From Warburgia ugandensis (lineage: Eukaryota; Streptophyta; Magnoliopsida; Canellales; Canellaceae), in contig CP141134.1 in assembly GCA_035236585.1 (NCBI GenBank), forward strand, positions 21,568,414-21,632,413: 64,000 nt of DNA. The letters run 5' to 3'. This document shows, one piece after another, positions 46,162-58,969 of this stretch. Numbering within the stretch: the stretch's first letter is position 1; the number at the start of each line of letters is the position of its first letter. Under the pieces are notes generated by a model. It ran no database searches and was not told the DNA's origin. It worked only from the letters and a program-made list of their open reading frames with translations. A program made the position numbers and the translations under genes.

Positions 46162-47464
46162 TATATATATATATATATATATAGAAATATTACACACATA
46201 CATATGATTTAGTAGGTTTTAGCCTTAAACTTTATATAAATATCAGTTATTAGGCTTAGTTCTACATTTTGTAGGTCTAGGGTACAATTAAGGAAAAAGG
46301 ATATTTTTGGAAATAAAAATCCAAGTTACATCATCAGCCCACACATGCCAAACATGTATAGGAGTATAGAATGAAAATTGGGTGCCATTATCAAAGTGAG
46401 AGCAATAAAAAACCCTAAGTGAAACATTGAGTGGTACATTGAGCTTTTTCGTATAGGTAGTATATCAAAAGTAAAGGTAACATAACTTCCCATGCATGAT
46501 GCAAGCTATCCACCACCTTGGGAAGCCTTTAAGAGAAGCTTAAATCACCTACATCAGAATTAGATACAATGAGAGTTTTTTAAAATAAAACAAGTCAAAA
46601 GGCTAAGACCTGCATGAGACACATTCCTTTCACTCTCTGTCTGACTCAACCAAAAGAGGGGACCACTCAAGGAAGTGGATGAGTTTCCCATGCAAGGTGG
46701 TATTCCTCCCTTAATTCAACATTTTTAAGAGAGAAAAATAAAGAATAATGGTGGATAAAATAAAGGGGAAGAAGCGAGATAATTTATGGGAAATCTACAA
46801 TTGAAAAGTGTCCTTAGTTTTTAAGCATTTAAAGGCTAAGATTTATCCTTGTTGAAGCATATCATAAGCAAACAATGAACACTTACTCAAATAATGATGG
46901 ATCAATGAGAAGAGAGACTACAATGAAGACCATATTAAAGCCTCATTAAAAAAGACATTTTTGGTGGGTTGCCCACCTATTTTTAAGGAGAAAAATGTCT
47001 TATTCAAAAGGCAAGACGTCCCACTGTGCTTAAAGCCTAATTGGCTAGAGAGAATAAAGGTGGGTTGGGAGAAAAAGAACAACAAATCTAAAGCAGATAA
47101 AAAATTATCAAAGGAATCTAGATTATCCACTCTAAGGCATCCAATCCAATGGTGGAGAGAAATAGAGCCCTTCAAGAAGATCTTTTTGGTTAAAAAAAAA
47201 TTCAATAGAATCTCATTTACTTAAGTTAGTGTAAAGATGTTCCAATGGACAAGGATGAAGTAAAGAAAAGCCACAAACCTTAGCCACCATTCCTTCCTAC
47301 CTATTCTCTTTCCTTCCCCACCTTATCTCTTTCTATTTAACCATATCTCATTCTATTCCATCCTCCATCCTATGTCCCATATTTTCCTCTCAATGAGTTC
47401 CATGCCCCTCTTTCCATGCTTTCTTATCTCTTCTGTTCTTCCTTATATCTCATCCATTCATAAG
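46162..47464 (+). repeat. Element B 3' LTR, truncated by A3
   Basis: It follows the polypurine-tract relic and starts with a TA microsatellite (46162-46183). From 46331 it aligns with 31640-33003. It ends at CATCCATTCATAAG, where LTR family A begins. Confidence 0.55.
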
Positions 47465-49540
47465 TGATCAATTTTGAATAAAAAGTACCTAGTTAGTTTC
47501 CCATGTGTTATAAAATGTAGTATTATTTCTAGGGTTTTTTTAGAATTTGGTAAGACATGCATTTCTAACTTAATAATTTAAAAGTTTTATATTTTGCAGT
47601 TTCAAAAACTAATCTAGAGTAAGCATGTGAATCATTATAATTTTTTAGGATTTAATTAGATTTTTACTTTTTTGTAGGAAGTGAGAAGATGTCCCAATGG
47701 CCTATATTAGAGTTTTTTGCAGGTCAAGCTATGTGGTTAACTTGTTAGAGGTGTAGGGGGTGACGCACCCCTACTTAGGGGTGTGGGAGCGAGCCACCTT
47801 TCTAATGTATTTCTCATCCCTAATCAACCATCACCTTAGGATTCTACATTTTTAACTTAGGGAGGGAGCCACCTTCCTAGAAGAGGATGCCCTCACTTGC
47901 TTAGTTGGCAAGTTCACGTGGTTTCTTAAATAGGAAACCCCTAAATCTAAGTCCATTCAAAGCACATCAAAACCCTAAGTTTTTCCCATCTTTTTCCTAA
48001 CATTTTTTCTCATTTTTCTCTCTCCATTCCAACCTCAATCTCCATCCAATTAGAAGGGAGAGAGCTCCACTTACCAAACAAGGGAAAAGACACCTCCCCC
48101 CCTTCTAATTTAGGAAACCAGCCAACTATCTCTCTTGCATCACCTCGCTTACCTCACCTCTCACCTAACTTTCCTACCTTATTCTCCACCTCAGACCTAG
48201 ATCTATATATCCTCTCCTTTCCTGGATGGAACATTCATCAAATTGGAAGCTAAACCATCTATGGATGGGTGGAGTTCAATGTTTTCCAAGTAGGGGTTGG
48301 GTGAGATAACCTTGAAACATAGCTAGATCTTTGCTGTTGGACTTTGGCATTCTTTGGGTTCTTTTCTGCATTTGTATTTCTTGTTATTCTCTATGTAATT
48401 TTCTCTCCAATTTAGGTTAGTAGTTTGCTTTCTTTTTTTAAGTTTCATTGCCTTAGTTTCCATGAGTTTGCTTTCTAGTTCTTCACTCATCTTTCAACTT
48501 AGCTTTCCATCTTTTCTTTTCTTTGCTTTCATTAGTTTTTCTTAGTCTTTCACTCAAGATTTAAGTTATTTCTTCTCTAGTAGCAGCATTCAAGAGAAGA
48601 AATTTCTTATAACCTTGCTTTCCCCCTTAGGAATTCCATGTTTTGTCCTTGTTTTTCATCCTAGCTTGAGGTCCATTTTACTTGCTTGAATTCATCATCT
48701 TAGACATCTTCTCTCTTGTATTGCTTTCTAAAATTTCTATGTATGTCAGTTTACTTTAGTTTGTGATCATTATATTGAACTTTTGTTGTCGTCTATATTA
48801 AGATTTGGGCTATTGTTTTTTGTGTAATTTCCAAAATTATACACTTGTTTTATGCATATAATTTTGATGTATTTTGGCATTAGTTCAGTAAAAATTCTTT
48901 GATGACTCTTGTTATTAAATATTTCCATCATCAAATCACTTTACATCTGGTTTGTTATCTTGCATAAAATTTATTGTTTTAGTTGCTTTATATGCTTGAT
49001 TTAAGTTGATGTTCTTAACTATTTGAAATCTGAAAATTTTCTCCTTAAACTCTATGCTTTGGTTTTAGCCATCAAAACATCTTAATTGCTTGAATCCTTA
49101 GGAACCCATTTAAATTTTTAGGTTGCTTATAGCATAGGTTGCATGTTATATTGGATTCAAAGCAGTTAAATCTGGCAATTTTTCAACCTATGGACCATGC
49201 GCACAATCCACGCATCACGCATGGTACTAGGTTGCATTCCCCTTTGATCTTTGGTTGATTTAGTTGCTTAATCTTGTTTTGGAAGTTTTTATTTAATTGT
49301 TTGCATCTTAGTTGAGGTTTAGAAAGTTTCTTGTTTAGGAAAGTTTCCTTTTTAGTAGTTTCCTTAAGTTAGTTGCTTAGTTTACTTCATGCTTGTTTTG
49401 CATTAGTTTCTTTTGTTAATTACTTATTAGTTAGGTAAGTTTCTCATTCCGTTGTTTAGTTTAATGCTAGAAAGTTTTCTTTAATTGTAGTTTCTAATTT
49501 CATGCACTTATTGCCTTGGTATGTAGGTTATGTCTCCAAA
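47465..49540 (+). mobile_element. LTR family A, copy 3 (A3), diverged
   Basis: TGATCAATTTTGAATAAAAA corresponds to the TGTCCAAAATTGTATAAAAA start of A1. The GTGAATCATTATAATTTTTT and GGATTTAATTAGATTTTTAC blocks, the leader (47980-48240) and the AT-rich body with GCATGGT-type anchors follow in the same order. It is the most diverged copy and lacks a recognisable LTR end; similarity fades at about 49540. Confidence 0.6.
47753..47774 (+). other. Leader hairpin in LTR A3
   Basis: TAGGGGGTGACGCACCCCTA forms a stem of TAGGGG with CCCCTA. A related foldback follows at about 47860-47895 (GAGGG...CCCTC). Confidence 0.5.
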
Positions 49541-51263
49541 AAGTGACGAGCCTTTGTATTCTAAGACATTGCGTGGATGCATAGTTTTTGTTGATTTTAC
49601 AATAGGTATAAGAAATTGACGTTTTAGCATAAAGTCATGACCTAGTAAAGCATCCATTTTTGTACTTCAAATAAGTATGTAAACATAATGTTTTTGCATG
49701 CTAAATGTGTCCATGAAAGAGATGGTTTTATACATTTTAAAAGAAGCATGAAAACAATGGTTTTTAGCATGTGCTATTTGTCAAATTTGATGCATGAAAT
49801 TTGTGATTTTTAGAGTTCAAACTATACTTGATAAAACATGATTTTTGAGTTATAGACTTTGTAATGAAAAAATATAGTTTTTGATAACTCAACATACAAA
49901 GTTGAAAAAGTGATTTTAGCAGGTCATCATGCTTGTAAATTGTGTTTTTAGAAATCTTAAAAGAGGTGGTTAACCAACTATTTTTGGCAAGTTTGCTACT
50001 CCTAGTAAATGGTGGCATTTCAATTTTGAAACGGACACATAATGTGTTGGATGTGATGTAAGATGATGATTCTTTGAAAATTTATGTCCTAATGTGATTT
50101 TAAAATGATGTATTGATGCATGGACTTTAGCTTGAAAAAAAAGTTATCATATTATCTATGTTTTGATGAAATTTTGAGAACAGGTACAGAGATACCTGAG
50201 CTTTATAATTTAGATATGTAAATAAAGCCTAGTGGGAGCTATACTGTGAGGTGCTATGAGATGGCTCCCCAGCCTCCAACCACAAGAAGTGGTTGGTACC
50301 CAACAAGCAAAGAAGGCATATTTCAATTAGGTGATGGTGACACCCTTTTGATGGATATCTGTACACCATATGAGGATGCAGTGGTATTCCCTCTCAAGTT
50401 TAGGTAGGCATACAATTTGGCTGAACCATTCGTGAGCATAGTAAGATGCCATGAGATTTTATTTTAGCTCCTACGAAGCCAGATGTTGGTTCTAAGATGG
50501 AACTAGAGATGGTTGATATATGAATACTTATGCCCAATCAACAAGTGATGCTAAGGTACCAAAGTGCAGAAAGAATTACGATTAGCTTATGAGTGTTCAT
50601 GTTATGATTTAATCAAACTACTATTTTAAGATTTGAAAATCTTATTTTGCTTGATTCTTCAAATATGGTCATTCTCTTACATGATTATAGGTATGTGAAT
50701 GTTAATGAATGCTTGAGGTGTGATTTTATCTTATATAAAAACATGTTTTCAAATTATGTATATTGTACTGCCAATGTCTTTGATTTTGTAGTCATAGTTC
50801 TATTTATTGGGTAACATCGTATAATCAACCTATGAAAATAATGCAAATTGATATGTAAAGGCTAGTAATGAAGAATGAAAAACCTCAGAGATTCACTTAG
50901 TAGATGAATGTAAGGAACTATACATTTAATGTTCTTTCCTCATTCAAAGTTGACTATTTGAATGTAATAAAGCACAGAGTGCTAAACAATATTTACTTGA
51001 TTATTTCATTTTCTATTGGGTTGTGGCTAATACATCTCTTGATTATTGCTATTTTGAAATTGTGATGGAAATTGATGTGCTCAGACATGAGTCTATATTT
51101 GTAAATGTGTGAATTTTGAATGAGAAACACTTGGGGTTTTTAGACAACAATTTTCATGGAAAAGTTCTTTGACATGTTTGTTTTTATAAATGAGATTTTA
51201 AAAGATAGGGACTAATCTTGCCTTTTGAAAAGAAACTATTTAAGGAAATTATGTTTAAAAACC
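49541..51263 (+). repeat. Probable chromovirus G2 5' LTR, partial
   Basis: The sequence leads directly into a primer-binding site. It contains a hairpin CCAACCAC/GTGGTTGG (50276-50296) within a block (50190-50440) that reads like the middle of a chromovirus LTR. The left end could not be located; it may be hidden by insertion of A3. Confidence 0.4.
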
Positions 51264-51275
51264 TGTTGTTATAGT

Positions 51276-51289
51276 TGGTATCAAAACCC
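51276..51289 (+). promoter_or_regulatory. Primer binding site of G2 (tRNA-Met type)
   Basis: TGGTATCAAAACCC matches TGGTATCAGAGCC at all but a few positions and lies about 140 bp before the gag start. Confidence 0.65.
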
Positions 51290-51416
51290 AAGTTTATGTC
51301 ACTCATAACTAATTTCTTGATGGAAAGTTATAAATAGTCAATGAATAAGAAACTTTAGGTCCAAGTTTGAGTAGTTAGAGAAAGTTCTTACCTAAATTAC
51401 CCTATTTTGAAAATAG

Positions 51417-51610
51417 ATGCCACCTAGGAGATGCATAGACTCTACCCTTGCACCCTCTAGCATACCACTAGTTCATCAGAGCAAGGGAGCATGATAGGTG
51501 ATGTTGTTCAATTATTTTTGCATCAACTTGAACACTTCCTATAAAATCAATCTTAGGGAATACCAGCTAGAGGGGCAGGAGCACCAGGAGGGAATGGAGG
51601 GAATGTTTTC
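51417..51610 (+). pseudogene. G2 gag, N-terminal part
   Basis: MPPRRCIDSTLAPSSIPLVH starts at an ATG downstream of the primer site, as chromovirus gag usually does (MPPRR...). After two stops it continues to a glycine/arginine-rich stretch (GRSTRRE-like). It is cut at 51611 by the reversed LTR C. Confidence 0.65.
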
Positions 51611-54600
51611 TGTCTTAAATAATACTATAAGTGCACGACAAATATGGGTCGATCCCACAAAGACACTTTGATAAACAAGATTAATTAGAATTTAGGTCAT
51701 CTTACTTTAACCTAGCCAAGCATTTAAGTGAAGGATAATTTCTAACTAAACTAAATAAGAAAGTAACCCTAAATTAGAAAACAAGTAATTATAGAAACTA
51801 AGAAACTATCTAAATAAGTAAGGAACTAAACTTAAAAACTTTCTAAAACTACAACTAACTAGAAAAGAGGAAACTTCCTAAAAATACCATTAACTAGAAA
51901 ATAAAACTATCTAAAACTACAATTAACTAAGAATTAAGGAAACTATCTAAACTAAAACTAACTACACATTAAAGTAACTTTCTAAAATTACATTAACTAA
52001 AAAGTAAGGAACAAATTAACTAAGAAAAGAAAAAAGAACTATTTCATTAATGGCCAAATTACAAGGATTTGTTATATAACCAAGGGAAAGAAAGCAAGTA
52101 AATGTCCTTCAAATTCGGCTTGAATTTTGCTATAGAGCCCACATGTTGTGTCACTCAATAAGAGTTTTTACACTTCTCTTCAACCCAAAATACACTAAAT
52201 TACCACCAAGCTTTCCATTCTCTGTATCTCAACATGCCACAAAGTGGCCAATCCCATCCAATGATCCTTAAGAATGAAGTATTAGTCCAACTAAGAAAAG
52301 TGGAGTCCTAACACTTTTTCCTAAACAATCACCACCCAAGAAAGAAAGAAGAATGACGGAAAAGGAAATAAAAAAAGTTATTGCATTTTTCCTAAGCTAG
52401 AAACTCTTAAAAGAAAGAGGGCAACTTGAGAGTTTAGATAAAGACGAGATTAGAATTCATTCATCTTTAAGAAAGTTGAGCCATAGTGGAGGCTTCCTTC
52501 CTTAAACATGAAATAGAATAAAAGAAAACTAATTGGGGATAGTGACCCTTGTTTTAGGACTCACCCATTCCTAGCCTTAGGAGATGAAGCGACAAGTGGG
52601 TGAATGGTGTATCCCTACCCCCCAACACGAAGGCCTTTAGCTAGGAACCTAGGTGGCTTATGAATGGATTTGCATGTTTCCCTCAACCTTAATGAAGGAA
52701 CTAGAAAGTTTCCTTACTTTTAAGAATCCTTTCCTTCTTCTTAGTCCAACTTCATAAAAAGGAAATTAGAAAAAGAAAAAGAAGAATGATGCAAAACTAA
52801 CTGACAATGATTATGCATGAAACCTAAAATTAGAAAGTGGTGTGTGAACATGGAAATAGAAGGTTTATGGAATTAGAAAGTGGATAAAAATAGAAGGTGG
52901 ATGGAAATAGAACGTGAATGAAAGATAGAAAGTGATGAAATTAAAAATGGTAAAGTGTGTGTGGAAGATGTGGAAGTGGAAAATGGAAACTATTGTTGCA
53001 TGGAAAATTCCATAAGTGCTCTTATGCATGTGTGTGTGAATTAGAAAGTGATGATGCTTACTAAATGCAACTAAGATGCATGAATTTAGATGACTTTGTA
53101 AACTAAGAATGCTTTCTAAATCTAATGAATAACATGCATGAAGTTTCTAAATTGATCTTAGAAAGTAAGAAAAGGGAATTATAAAGTCAAGCATAGGTTT
53201 CTAGATTAGCAAAGTGTTCTTCTAAGAATCTATCATGAAACAAATTACTAAAATGGATCTAAACTAATCATAAAAAATTCCTAATGTACATGGAAAATAG
53301 ATTAACAATTTTATAAAACTACAAAGCAAGAAAATCTAAGATCTAAATAAGGAATTCAAAATTAGAAACTACCCTCTATAAAATAGGAGAGTGCTTAAAA
53401 ACATGGAAACTAAGCAAGCTAAATGAAAAACTATGGTACAACCTAGATCTATAAAGTAAATCTAACCTAAAACAATAAAACAAACTCATTATACTACAAT
53501 GAATGCAACATAAATATAATGCTAAATCTACCATGCAAGTGAACTTGAAAAAGATGTATCCACCAAAAATTGGTGGAATGTGTTGAAAACCCTATTCCTA
53601 TATGCATGCAAAACCTAATTGAAGGGAAAATAAATATCATATGACCTAAATTATTCTAAGATGAATGGAATTACTATGCTAAACATGAACTACAAAGCTA
53701 GTGAAGATGAGAAATTAAAATGTAAAATGAAAGGAAGCTACAAAGTAACTATGCATTTAATCTAAGAAAGCATGAAAGATGATGCATGATCAATCGGATC
53801 TAAGAAAATCCTAAATGAATGCATGCTAGAAGAAGGTGAATGGAAAAGATATAAGATGGTAGAGAAAGAAAAATAAAAAAATAAGAATTGGACTTAAGTA
53901 AAGACCCTACCTTTATCTCCAAGGAATTTGATCATGGAAGCTTGAAGGGAGCTTGGGTGAGGGTGATCTTCCTCCCTCTATTTCTTTTTTGATTTGGCTA
54001 TGTGCTCAAAGAAAATTCAAAAGATGAAAACCCTATTCATAACACCTCTATTTCTAGATTTCTAACTTAGGGTTAAGGAAATTTTAGGTTGGAGATCAAG
54101 CCATTTTAATTAGAATAATACTAAGGGCTAGATGGGGTGTGGGATTCAAATATTGAGAATGAAAGAAATAAGATGGGAGTGGAAGGAGAAAGGAATAAAG
54201 AAGCCTAAGGGAAGAAGGGAATAAGTGGGAAAAATAAAGCATTAGAAAGGAAGACTATGAATATGGCTTAAGAATGAAGGAAGTTAAATCAAATAGGAAA
54301 GTGGTTGTTACAAAGGGGTGAGGGAGGTGTGATTTTCATTATGTGAAAGTGTAGGTGGAAAATAAAAAGAAAATAAAGGAAAAAGAAGAAAAATATAAGG
54401 AATAAGTAGGAAAATAAATTGGTGGGAAAGGAATGAAATAAATTAAAAACTAGTGGGGAAATCTAAGGTTTTCCATATTTAGAAGTCCTAAAGAGGGTGA
54501 GGCATGTGTGTGTGTGTGTGTGATTTAGAAACTCTAAGATATATGGATTCTTGAATGAGATTGGATGGTTGAAATCTTCCTTCCCTTAGGGTTTGGATTT

Positions 54601-55351
54601 GACTTTTCAACATAGGAAGGGTGGCTAGGGTTTTGATCTAGTCAATACTTCATTCCTAGCCCTTAGATCATACCTACCATTGAATGGATGTGATCCATTT
54701 ATGCATATAGACCTTCTTTAAGCTTCATTTCTTCTCCGCCGTTGGATTGGATTGCCCTAAGATGGATGACCTTGATTTTTGAAGATCTTCATATGCTCAT
54801 GTGGACCAATTGTGCTTCAATATCTTGTTTGGATAATGCACCTTCTCATTGGTTGATTCTTTATCCTTTTGGTTGAGAAGGAGAGAGAAAATTAGTGAAA
54901 AAGTCTTAATGTAGTCTCAATCTTATTTTTTCCTCTATGAAGCTTTCATTGTATATGATCCCAACAAACATGAATTGAACTTCTTTCATAAGCTACCAAA
55001 GGTGGTGGCATGTGTGCAAATTGTGCTTGAATTTGAAAATTGCCACCTTTTCACCCTTATTTTGAGTTGGAGTTAAGTATAGGATTTCTAGCTTTTTGAC
55101 TTCAATGGTGACACCAAATGATGCTTTTGAACCCTTAGGACTTTATTTATGGCACATGTGAGCCTTCATGTAGTTTGGAATGTGAAATTGCTCTTTTTGG
55201 GGTAAATTTGGTAGTTTTGTGTATTTTTTTACATTTGAACATTGAACATGCAAAATAGTAGAATTAACCATAAGTAGTGATAATTAAGTGATTTCTAAGA
55301 CTAAAACATTGTAAATATAGGGATATGTATACAATATATCTATACCCATCA
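51611..55351 (-). mobile_element. LTR family C, reversed, solo
   Basis: Read in reverse it starts TGATGGGTATAGATATATTG and ends GGGATCGACCCATATTTGTC, GTGCACTTATAGTATTATTT, AAGACA. This is the layout of a Tat/Athila-type LTR: TGATGGGTA start, GGATCGACCC near the end, and a 3.7 kb length. It splits the gag of G2 cleanly. No internal sequence or second LTR remains. The CATGTGTGTG run (about 54505) is a minor microsatellite. Target duplication not recognised. Confidence 0.7.
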
Positions 55352-56204
55352 CAAGGTAGAGAACTTTTATGATTGATTTAAGAAGATGGCTTTGCCATTC
55401 TCTAAGGAGGATGAGCCAGACTCAGTTGAGACCTATATATTCAAGGTTGAGAAAATCCTTAAAGGAATGGAAGCTCCTCATAATAAGAAGGTGATCATGG
55501 CTATCTTTGTGATGATTGGTTAGGCGGTGTTTTGGTGGTAGACTACTGAGAGGATTCACTTTGAGGGTGGAAGAATTTAAGACAGTATTCTTTAACAAGT
55601 AGTTTCCTCTCAAATGAAAAGACAGAAGGAAGAAAAAAAAATTCCTTAGTTTAGAGTAGGTTGACATGATAGTAATTCAATATGAGAATAAGTTCACTTG
55701 ACTCCAGAGATTTTCACTGAACGTGTGTGCTAATGGTGAGGAGGCAGCTGATAAGTTCGTCAATGCACTTACTGCAAGATTGAGGAGCCTACTACCATGT
55801 CCAAAATAGAAGAAATGGGTTCCATTTTTGAACAAGATGTCAAGAGAGCTCTATCTAAGAGGAAATAAAAAGAGAAGAACATTAGCACTAGTAGACATTT
55901 CATAAAGGGAAAGAGGCCCATGAAGTGCTCAAGGTCTCAGCCATCGCAAAAGCATTAGTTTGGTAATTGGGGAAGGATGCCACAATCTAGACCATGCCCA
56001 TGATGTAGGAGGTATCATCTAGGAAAATCATGATAAGCTCTTGTTAATGTGTGTTACAATTGTGGGGAGATAGAACCTTTTACTAAAGAATGTCCAAAGT
56101 AGAGAAAAAAAGGAGGAGGTTTAGAATGATGAGATTCCTAAGAGTCATCAATGAATCTTTTCCATCAACACTAGGTAGGTGCCACCATCAAATGTGGTGG
56201 TGGA
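55352..56204 (+). pseudogene. G2 gag, C-terminal part with zinc knuckle
   Basis: KKMALPFSKEDEPDSVETYI, FKVEKILKGMEAPHNKKVIM and AIFVMIG, a stop and AVFWW match the chromovirus gag core (P.F.G..DP..AE.WL...E.IF......ED..K...A...L...A..WW). Then EYENKFT..QRFSLNVCANG-like sequence, KFVNALTARLRSLL, and a zinc knuckle at 56052-56093 reading CYNCGEIEPFTKECPK. The knuckle histidine is replaced by proline, and several stops are present. Similarity ends at about 56204, where LTR A4 begins, so pol is missing. Confidence 0.8.
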
Positions 56205-56853
56205 AGGTATATGAATAATCATAATTTTCTAAGATTTAACTTGATTTTTTGATCTTTTTTAGGAATCAATATGGTAATCCAATGACCTAGAGTGATCGAG
56301 ATGAGAAATGGAGTCATTCATGCCAAGGTCTAAATGTCAACAATCAAGGGTGTGATTAAGGTTCAAGATCATCTTACAACATGCAAAATAAGCAATTAGA
56401 TAAGCTAAAGGTCACTAAAAAGTACTTGTATACAAGCCATGCATTTCCACCAGCTTTGCATGGGGAGCCATGTAAACCACCTTAGCCATATAAGCCATAT
56501 GAGCCATGAGAGAAGGTGACATGCTAAGGAGTGAAGTCAAGCCATCAAAGCCAAGGGTGTGGACCATGAAGCCAAGTCAAACGAGCCCTCAAAGTGAGCC
56601 ATTCAAGCCAATTAAGCCAAAGCTACATGGAGTGATACTACTGGAGGATAATTTCATTTAATTATCTTAAGCTAAAAAATGGGGTTTTAAGAGGATAATT
56701 AGGACATTATCATGTAAACAAGTATGTATGTGGGCCAATGGGAAGAGTCAACCTCTATTTTATTTTTCTCATATTTTTCCACCTTTTTTGTCTCCTTTCC
56801 ACCTCAGTCCACCAAAACCCAATGTGTCCCACGATTTATACAAGTGAGAGATG

Positions 56854-56871
56854 CACCTTCCTAAGAAGGTG
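56854..56871 (+). other. Leader hairpin in A4
   Basis: CACCTTC-CTAA-GAAGGTG, a perfect 7-bp stem with a 4-base loop. Confidence 0.7.
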
Positions 56872-57398
56872 GTGCCTACCACCTTCCTATTTCCTCTCTA
56901 TTCCAACCAACTATCCCACCTTCTGTTCCTCTTCCTCCTCTATTTCTATATTTCCCTCTCTCTTCATCCTTATCTCCATATCTTTCCAATTTTATGAGGC
57001 CTCTCCACGTGAACATCATTGTAGAAGGGTGAGTTCCATTCCAACCTCCTAAAAAGGAGGCGCCTCTCCCCTCTTAAATGTTTGAGGTTCTCACTTTAGT
57101 TTCCCCAGTTCAACTCATCATCCCACATTCTATTTCCCATCTAAGAATTTCCATCATCCATCATAAACTCCTATTAGATCTCCATACCTAAATCCTAAAA
57201 TTTAATAGCCTCCCTCCCCCTTCTTGCATTATCCACTCCACGACTCCTAAGACCTTATCTCTATTTCTAATTCCTTATCACTCGAACCCCATCTTATCCT
57301 TTAGATCTCAACCATAGGATCCCATCTTACTAAGATCAAAAGAAGATATGATCTACAAGTTTCTTTGGATTTTCAGCATGAAGCACTAAAGAAAAGAG

Positions 57399-57439
57399 GT
57401 GGGAGATGCCCCACCCTAAAATGTAGGCACCTCCCACCA
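57399..57439 (+). other. Long leader hairpin in A4
   Basis: GGTGGGAG (57399-57406) and CTCCCACC (57432-57439) pair perfectly, with inner GCC/GGC. It lies in the leader between the two halves of the LTR. Confidence 0.7.
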
Positions 57440-58951
57440 CATATTCCACCTTGTTTCCTCTTTCAGAAGCCCTAAACAACCATTACATTTTCTTATCCTA
57501 ACCATCCATTTTTCTAATCTCATCCCCACCTTACTTTTCCTTAGGACACCCTAAGAATATGCTCAACAAACTATTTATTTCCAAGAGAGTTCCATGCAAA
57601 AACACTTTTAAGAAGGGAAGAGAACCCCCTCCTAAAAAGAAGGCATCTCCACTGTTCCCTCCTTGCTAGGTCTTCAACGCGATTCTCCATGGTTCCTCTC
57701 TTCCTTTTGACCATTCCACATATATCTCTTTGGTGTTTTCTCTCTTTGGGTAGTCAAAGTTGAGTTAGTTGTCTCTTATTTTCTTGGTTGTTTGCCTACT
57801 GTTGCATTGCTTTACTTGTTCCTTGAGTTTATGCTTTATCTCCTTTGATTTGTGCTTAGATTCTTTTGATTTTTACACTTGTTCTTGTCCCTTATATCCT
57901 TGAATCCAAGGACTATAGCTCTCTTATAGTCACAGCCAAGAGAGTGTAGTTCTTAAATCAAGTTCATTGCTCATCCTTGCTTTGTTTTCCATCTTGTTTT
58001 CCTTAGATTTTTCTTAGAATACATACATGCTTACTGTTTATTGATGATTGGATGATTTAAGAAGTTTTTGGAATGTGTTTTAATGTTGATTTAGATCAAG
58101 TTTCCTTCATTTTAATCGGGCACAATTTTCATATTCGGTACACATGTATTATGCGCACCATTTTGATGTAATTTTCCTTTCATTCAACAAAGCAATTTGA
58201 AGTTCCTAGTTCATGCTTGTTTTCAATAGCTAAATAATTTAGATCTTGGATTTTTTATTACATAAAAAGGCTTACTACAATGCTTTTCATGTCTAATTGA
58301 TTGGATGTTCAAAAACAGCATGTTGTTGGAACTTTTCAATAGATTGTTCATGCTTAATTTCTAGTATCTTATACTTTATGTTTGCTTGATTCTTTAAGAA
58401 CCCAATTACATTTTTATATTTTTCAGTTAATGCTTGAATTAGATTGCATGTTTCTAGGCCTTTAAATTAAGTATTTAGGTTATTTCCATTTCATGGATCA
58501 TGTGCACCATTTCATGGATCATGTGCATGATATTTGGGTAGTTTTCTTTTAAATTCTTAATTAGTTTTTGTTTTTATTTAGTTTTCTTGTTTAATTTATT
58601 TTATATTAATCTATATTTCATTAATTACTGGTTTAAGAAGTTTTAATTTTAGTTTAGGAAAGTGTTACTTTTAAAATGCATGTTTTAGGAAAGTTTCAAA
58701 GTTTTAGCTTGTTTACTTTTAACATGTTTTTTCATTCCATGTTTTTAATCCATGCATATTTAGTTTTCTTATTAGTTTAAATCCTTAGTCTAGGTTCAAA
58801 ACAACTTTCTTTGGCAACGTTAGATAATTTAAATAAGGATCCACCTAACACATAGACCATTAAATTCCTCGTGGGATCAACCTCATTTACATGCAATTAC
58901 TACAGTGAATCATGTGCTTATGGGTAATATTAACACATACAACAAGTTTTT

Positions 58952-58969
58952 TGGTGTTGTTGCCAGGGA
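58952..58969 (+). promoter_or_regulatory. Primer binding site of the A4 element
   Basis: TGGTGTTGTTGCCAGGGA after a T-run mirrors the TGGCGCCGTTGCCGGGGA string that follows the LTR in Tat/Athila-type elements; the differences are mostly C-to-T or G-to-A changes. Confidence 0.75.

Larger units (their letters stand above)
31633..47464 (+). mobile_element. Large gypsy-type element B, interrupted
   Basis: Similar sequences on the same strand at 31640-33003 and 46331-47462 act as direct repeats. They enclose a primer-site-like string (42438-42459), three ORF segments (42867-44222), a Tat/Athila-style foldback (46123-46144) and a degraded polypurine tract. The simplest model is a 5' LTR from 31633 to 42437, split by inserted chromovirus-type LTRs, then an internal region, then a 3' LTR. 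No polymerase, protease or integrase was recognised in the internal region, so the element looks non-autonomous. That the LTR spans the insertion is an inference. Confidence 0.55.
56205..58944 (+). repeat. 5' LTR of an A-family element (A4), left end missing
   Basis: It joins the A-family alignment at ATGAATAATCATAATTTTCT (equivalent to about 8390 in A1), so the first ~170 bp are missing. It includes the AAGCCA cluster (56440-56640), a hairpin-rich leader (56840-57670) and the GGGATCAACCTCATTTACAT end block. It ends at ...CATACAACA just before a primer site, which defines the 3' end of family A LTRs. Confidence 0.75.
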
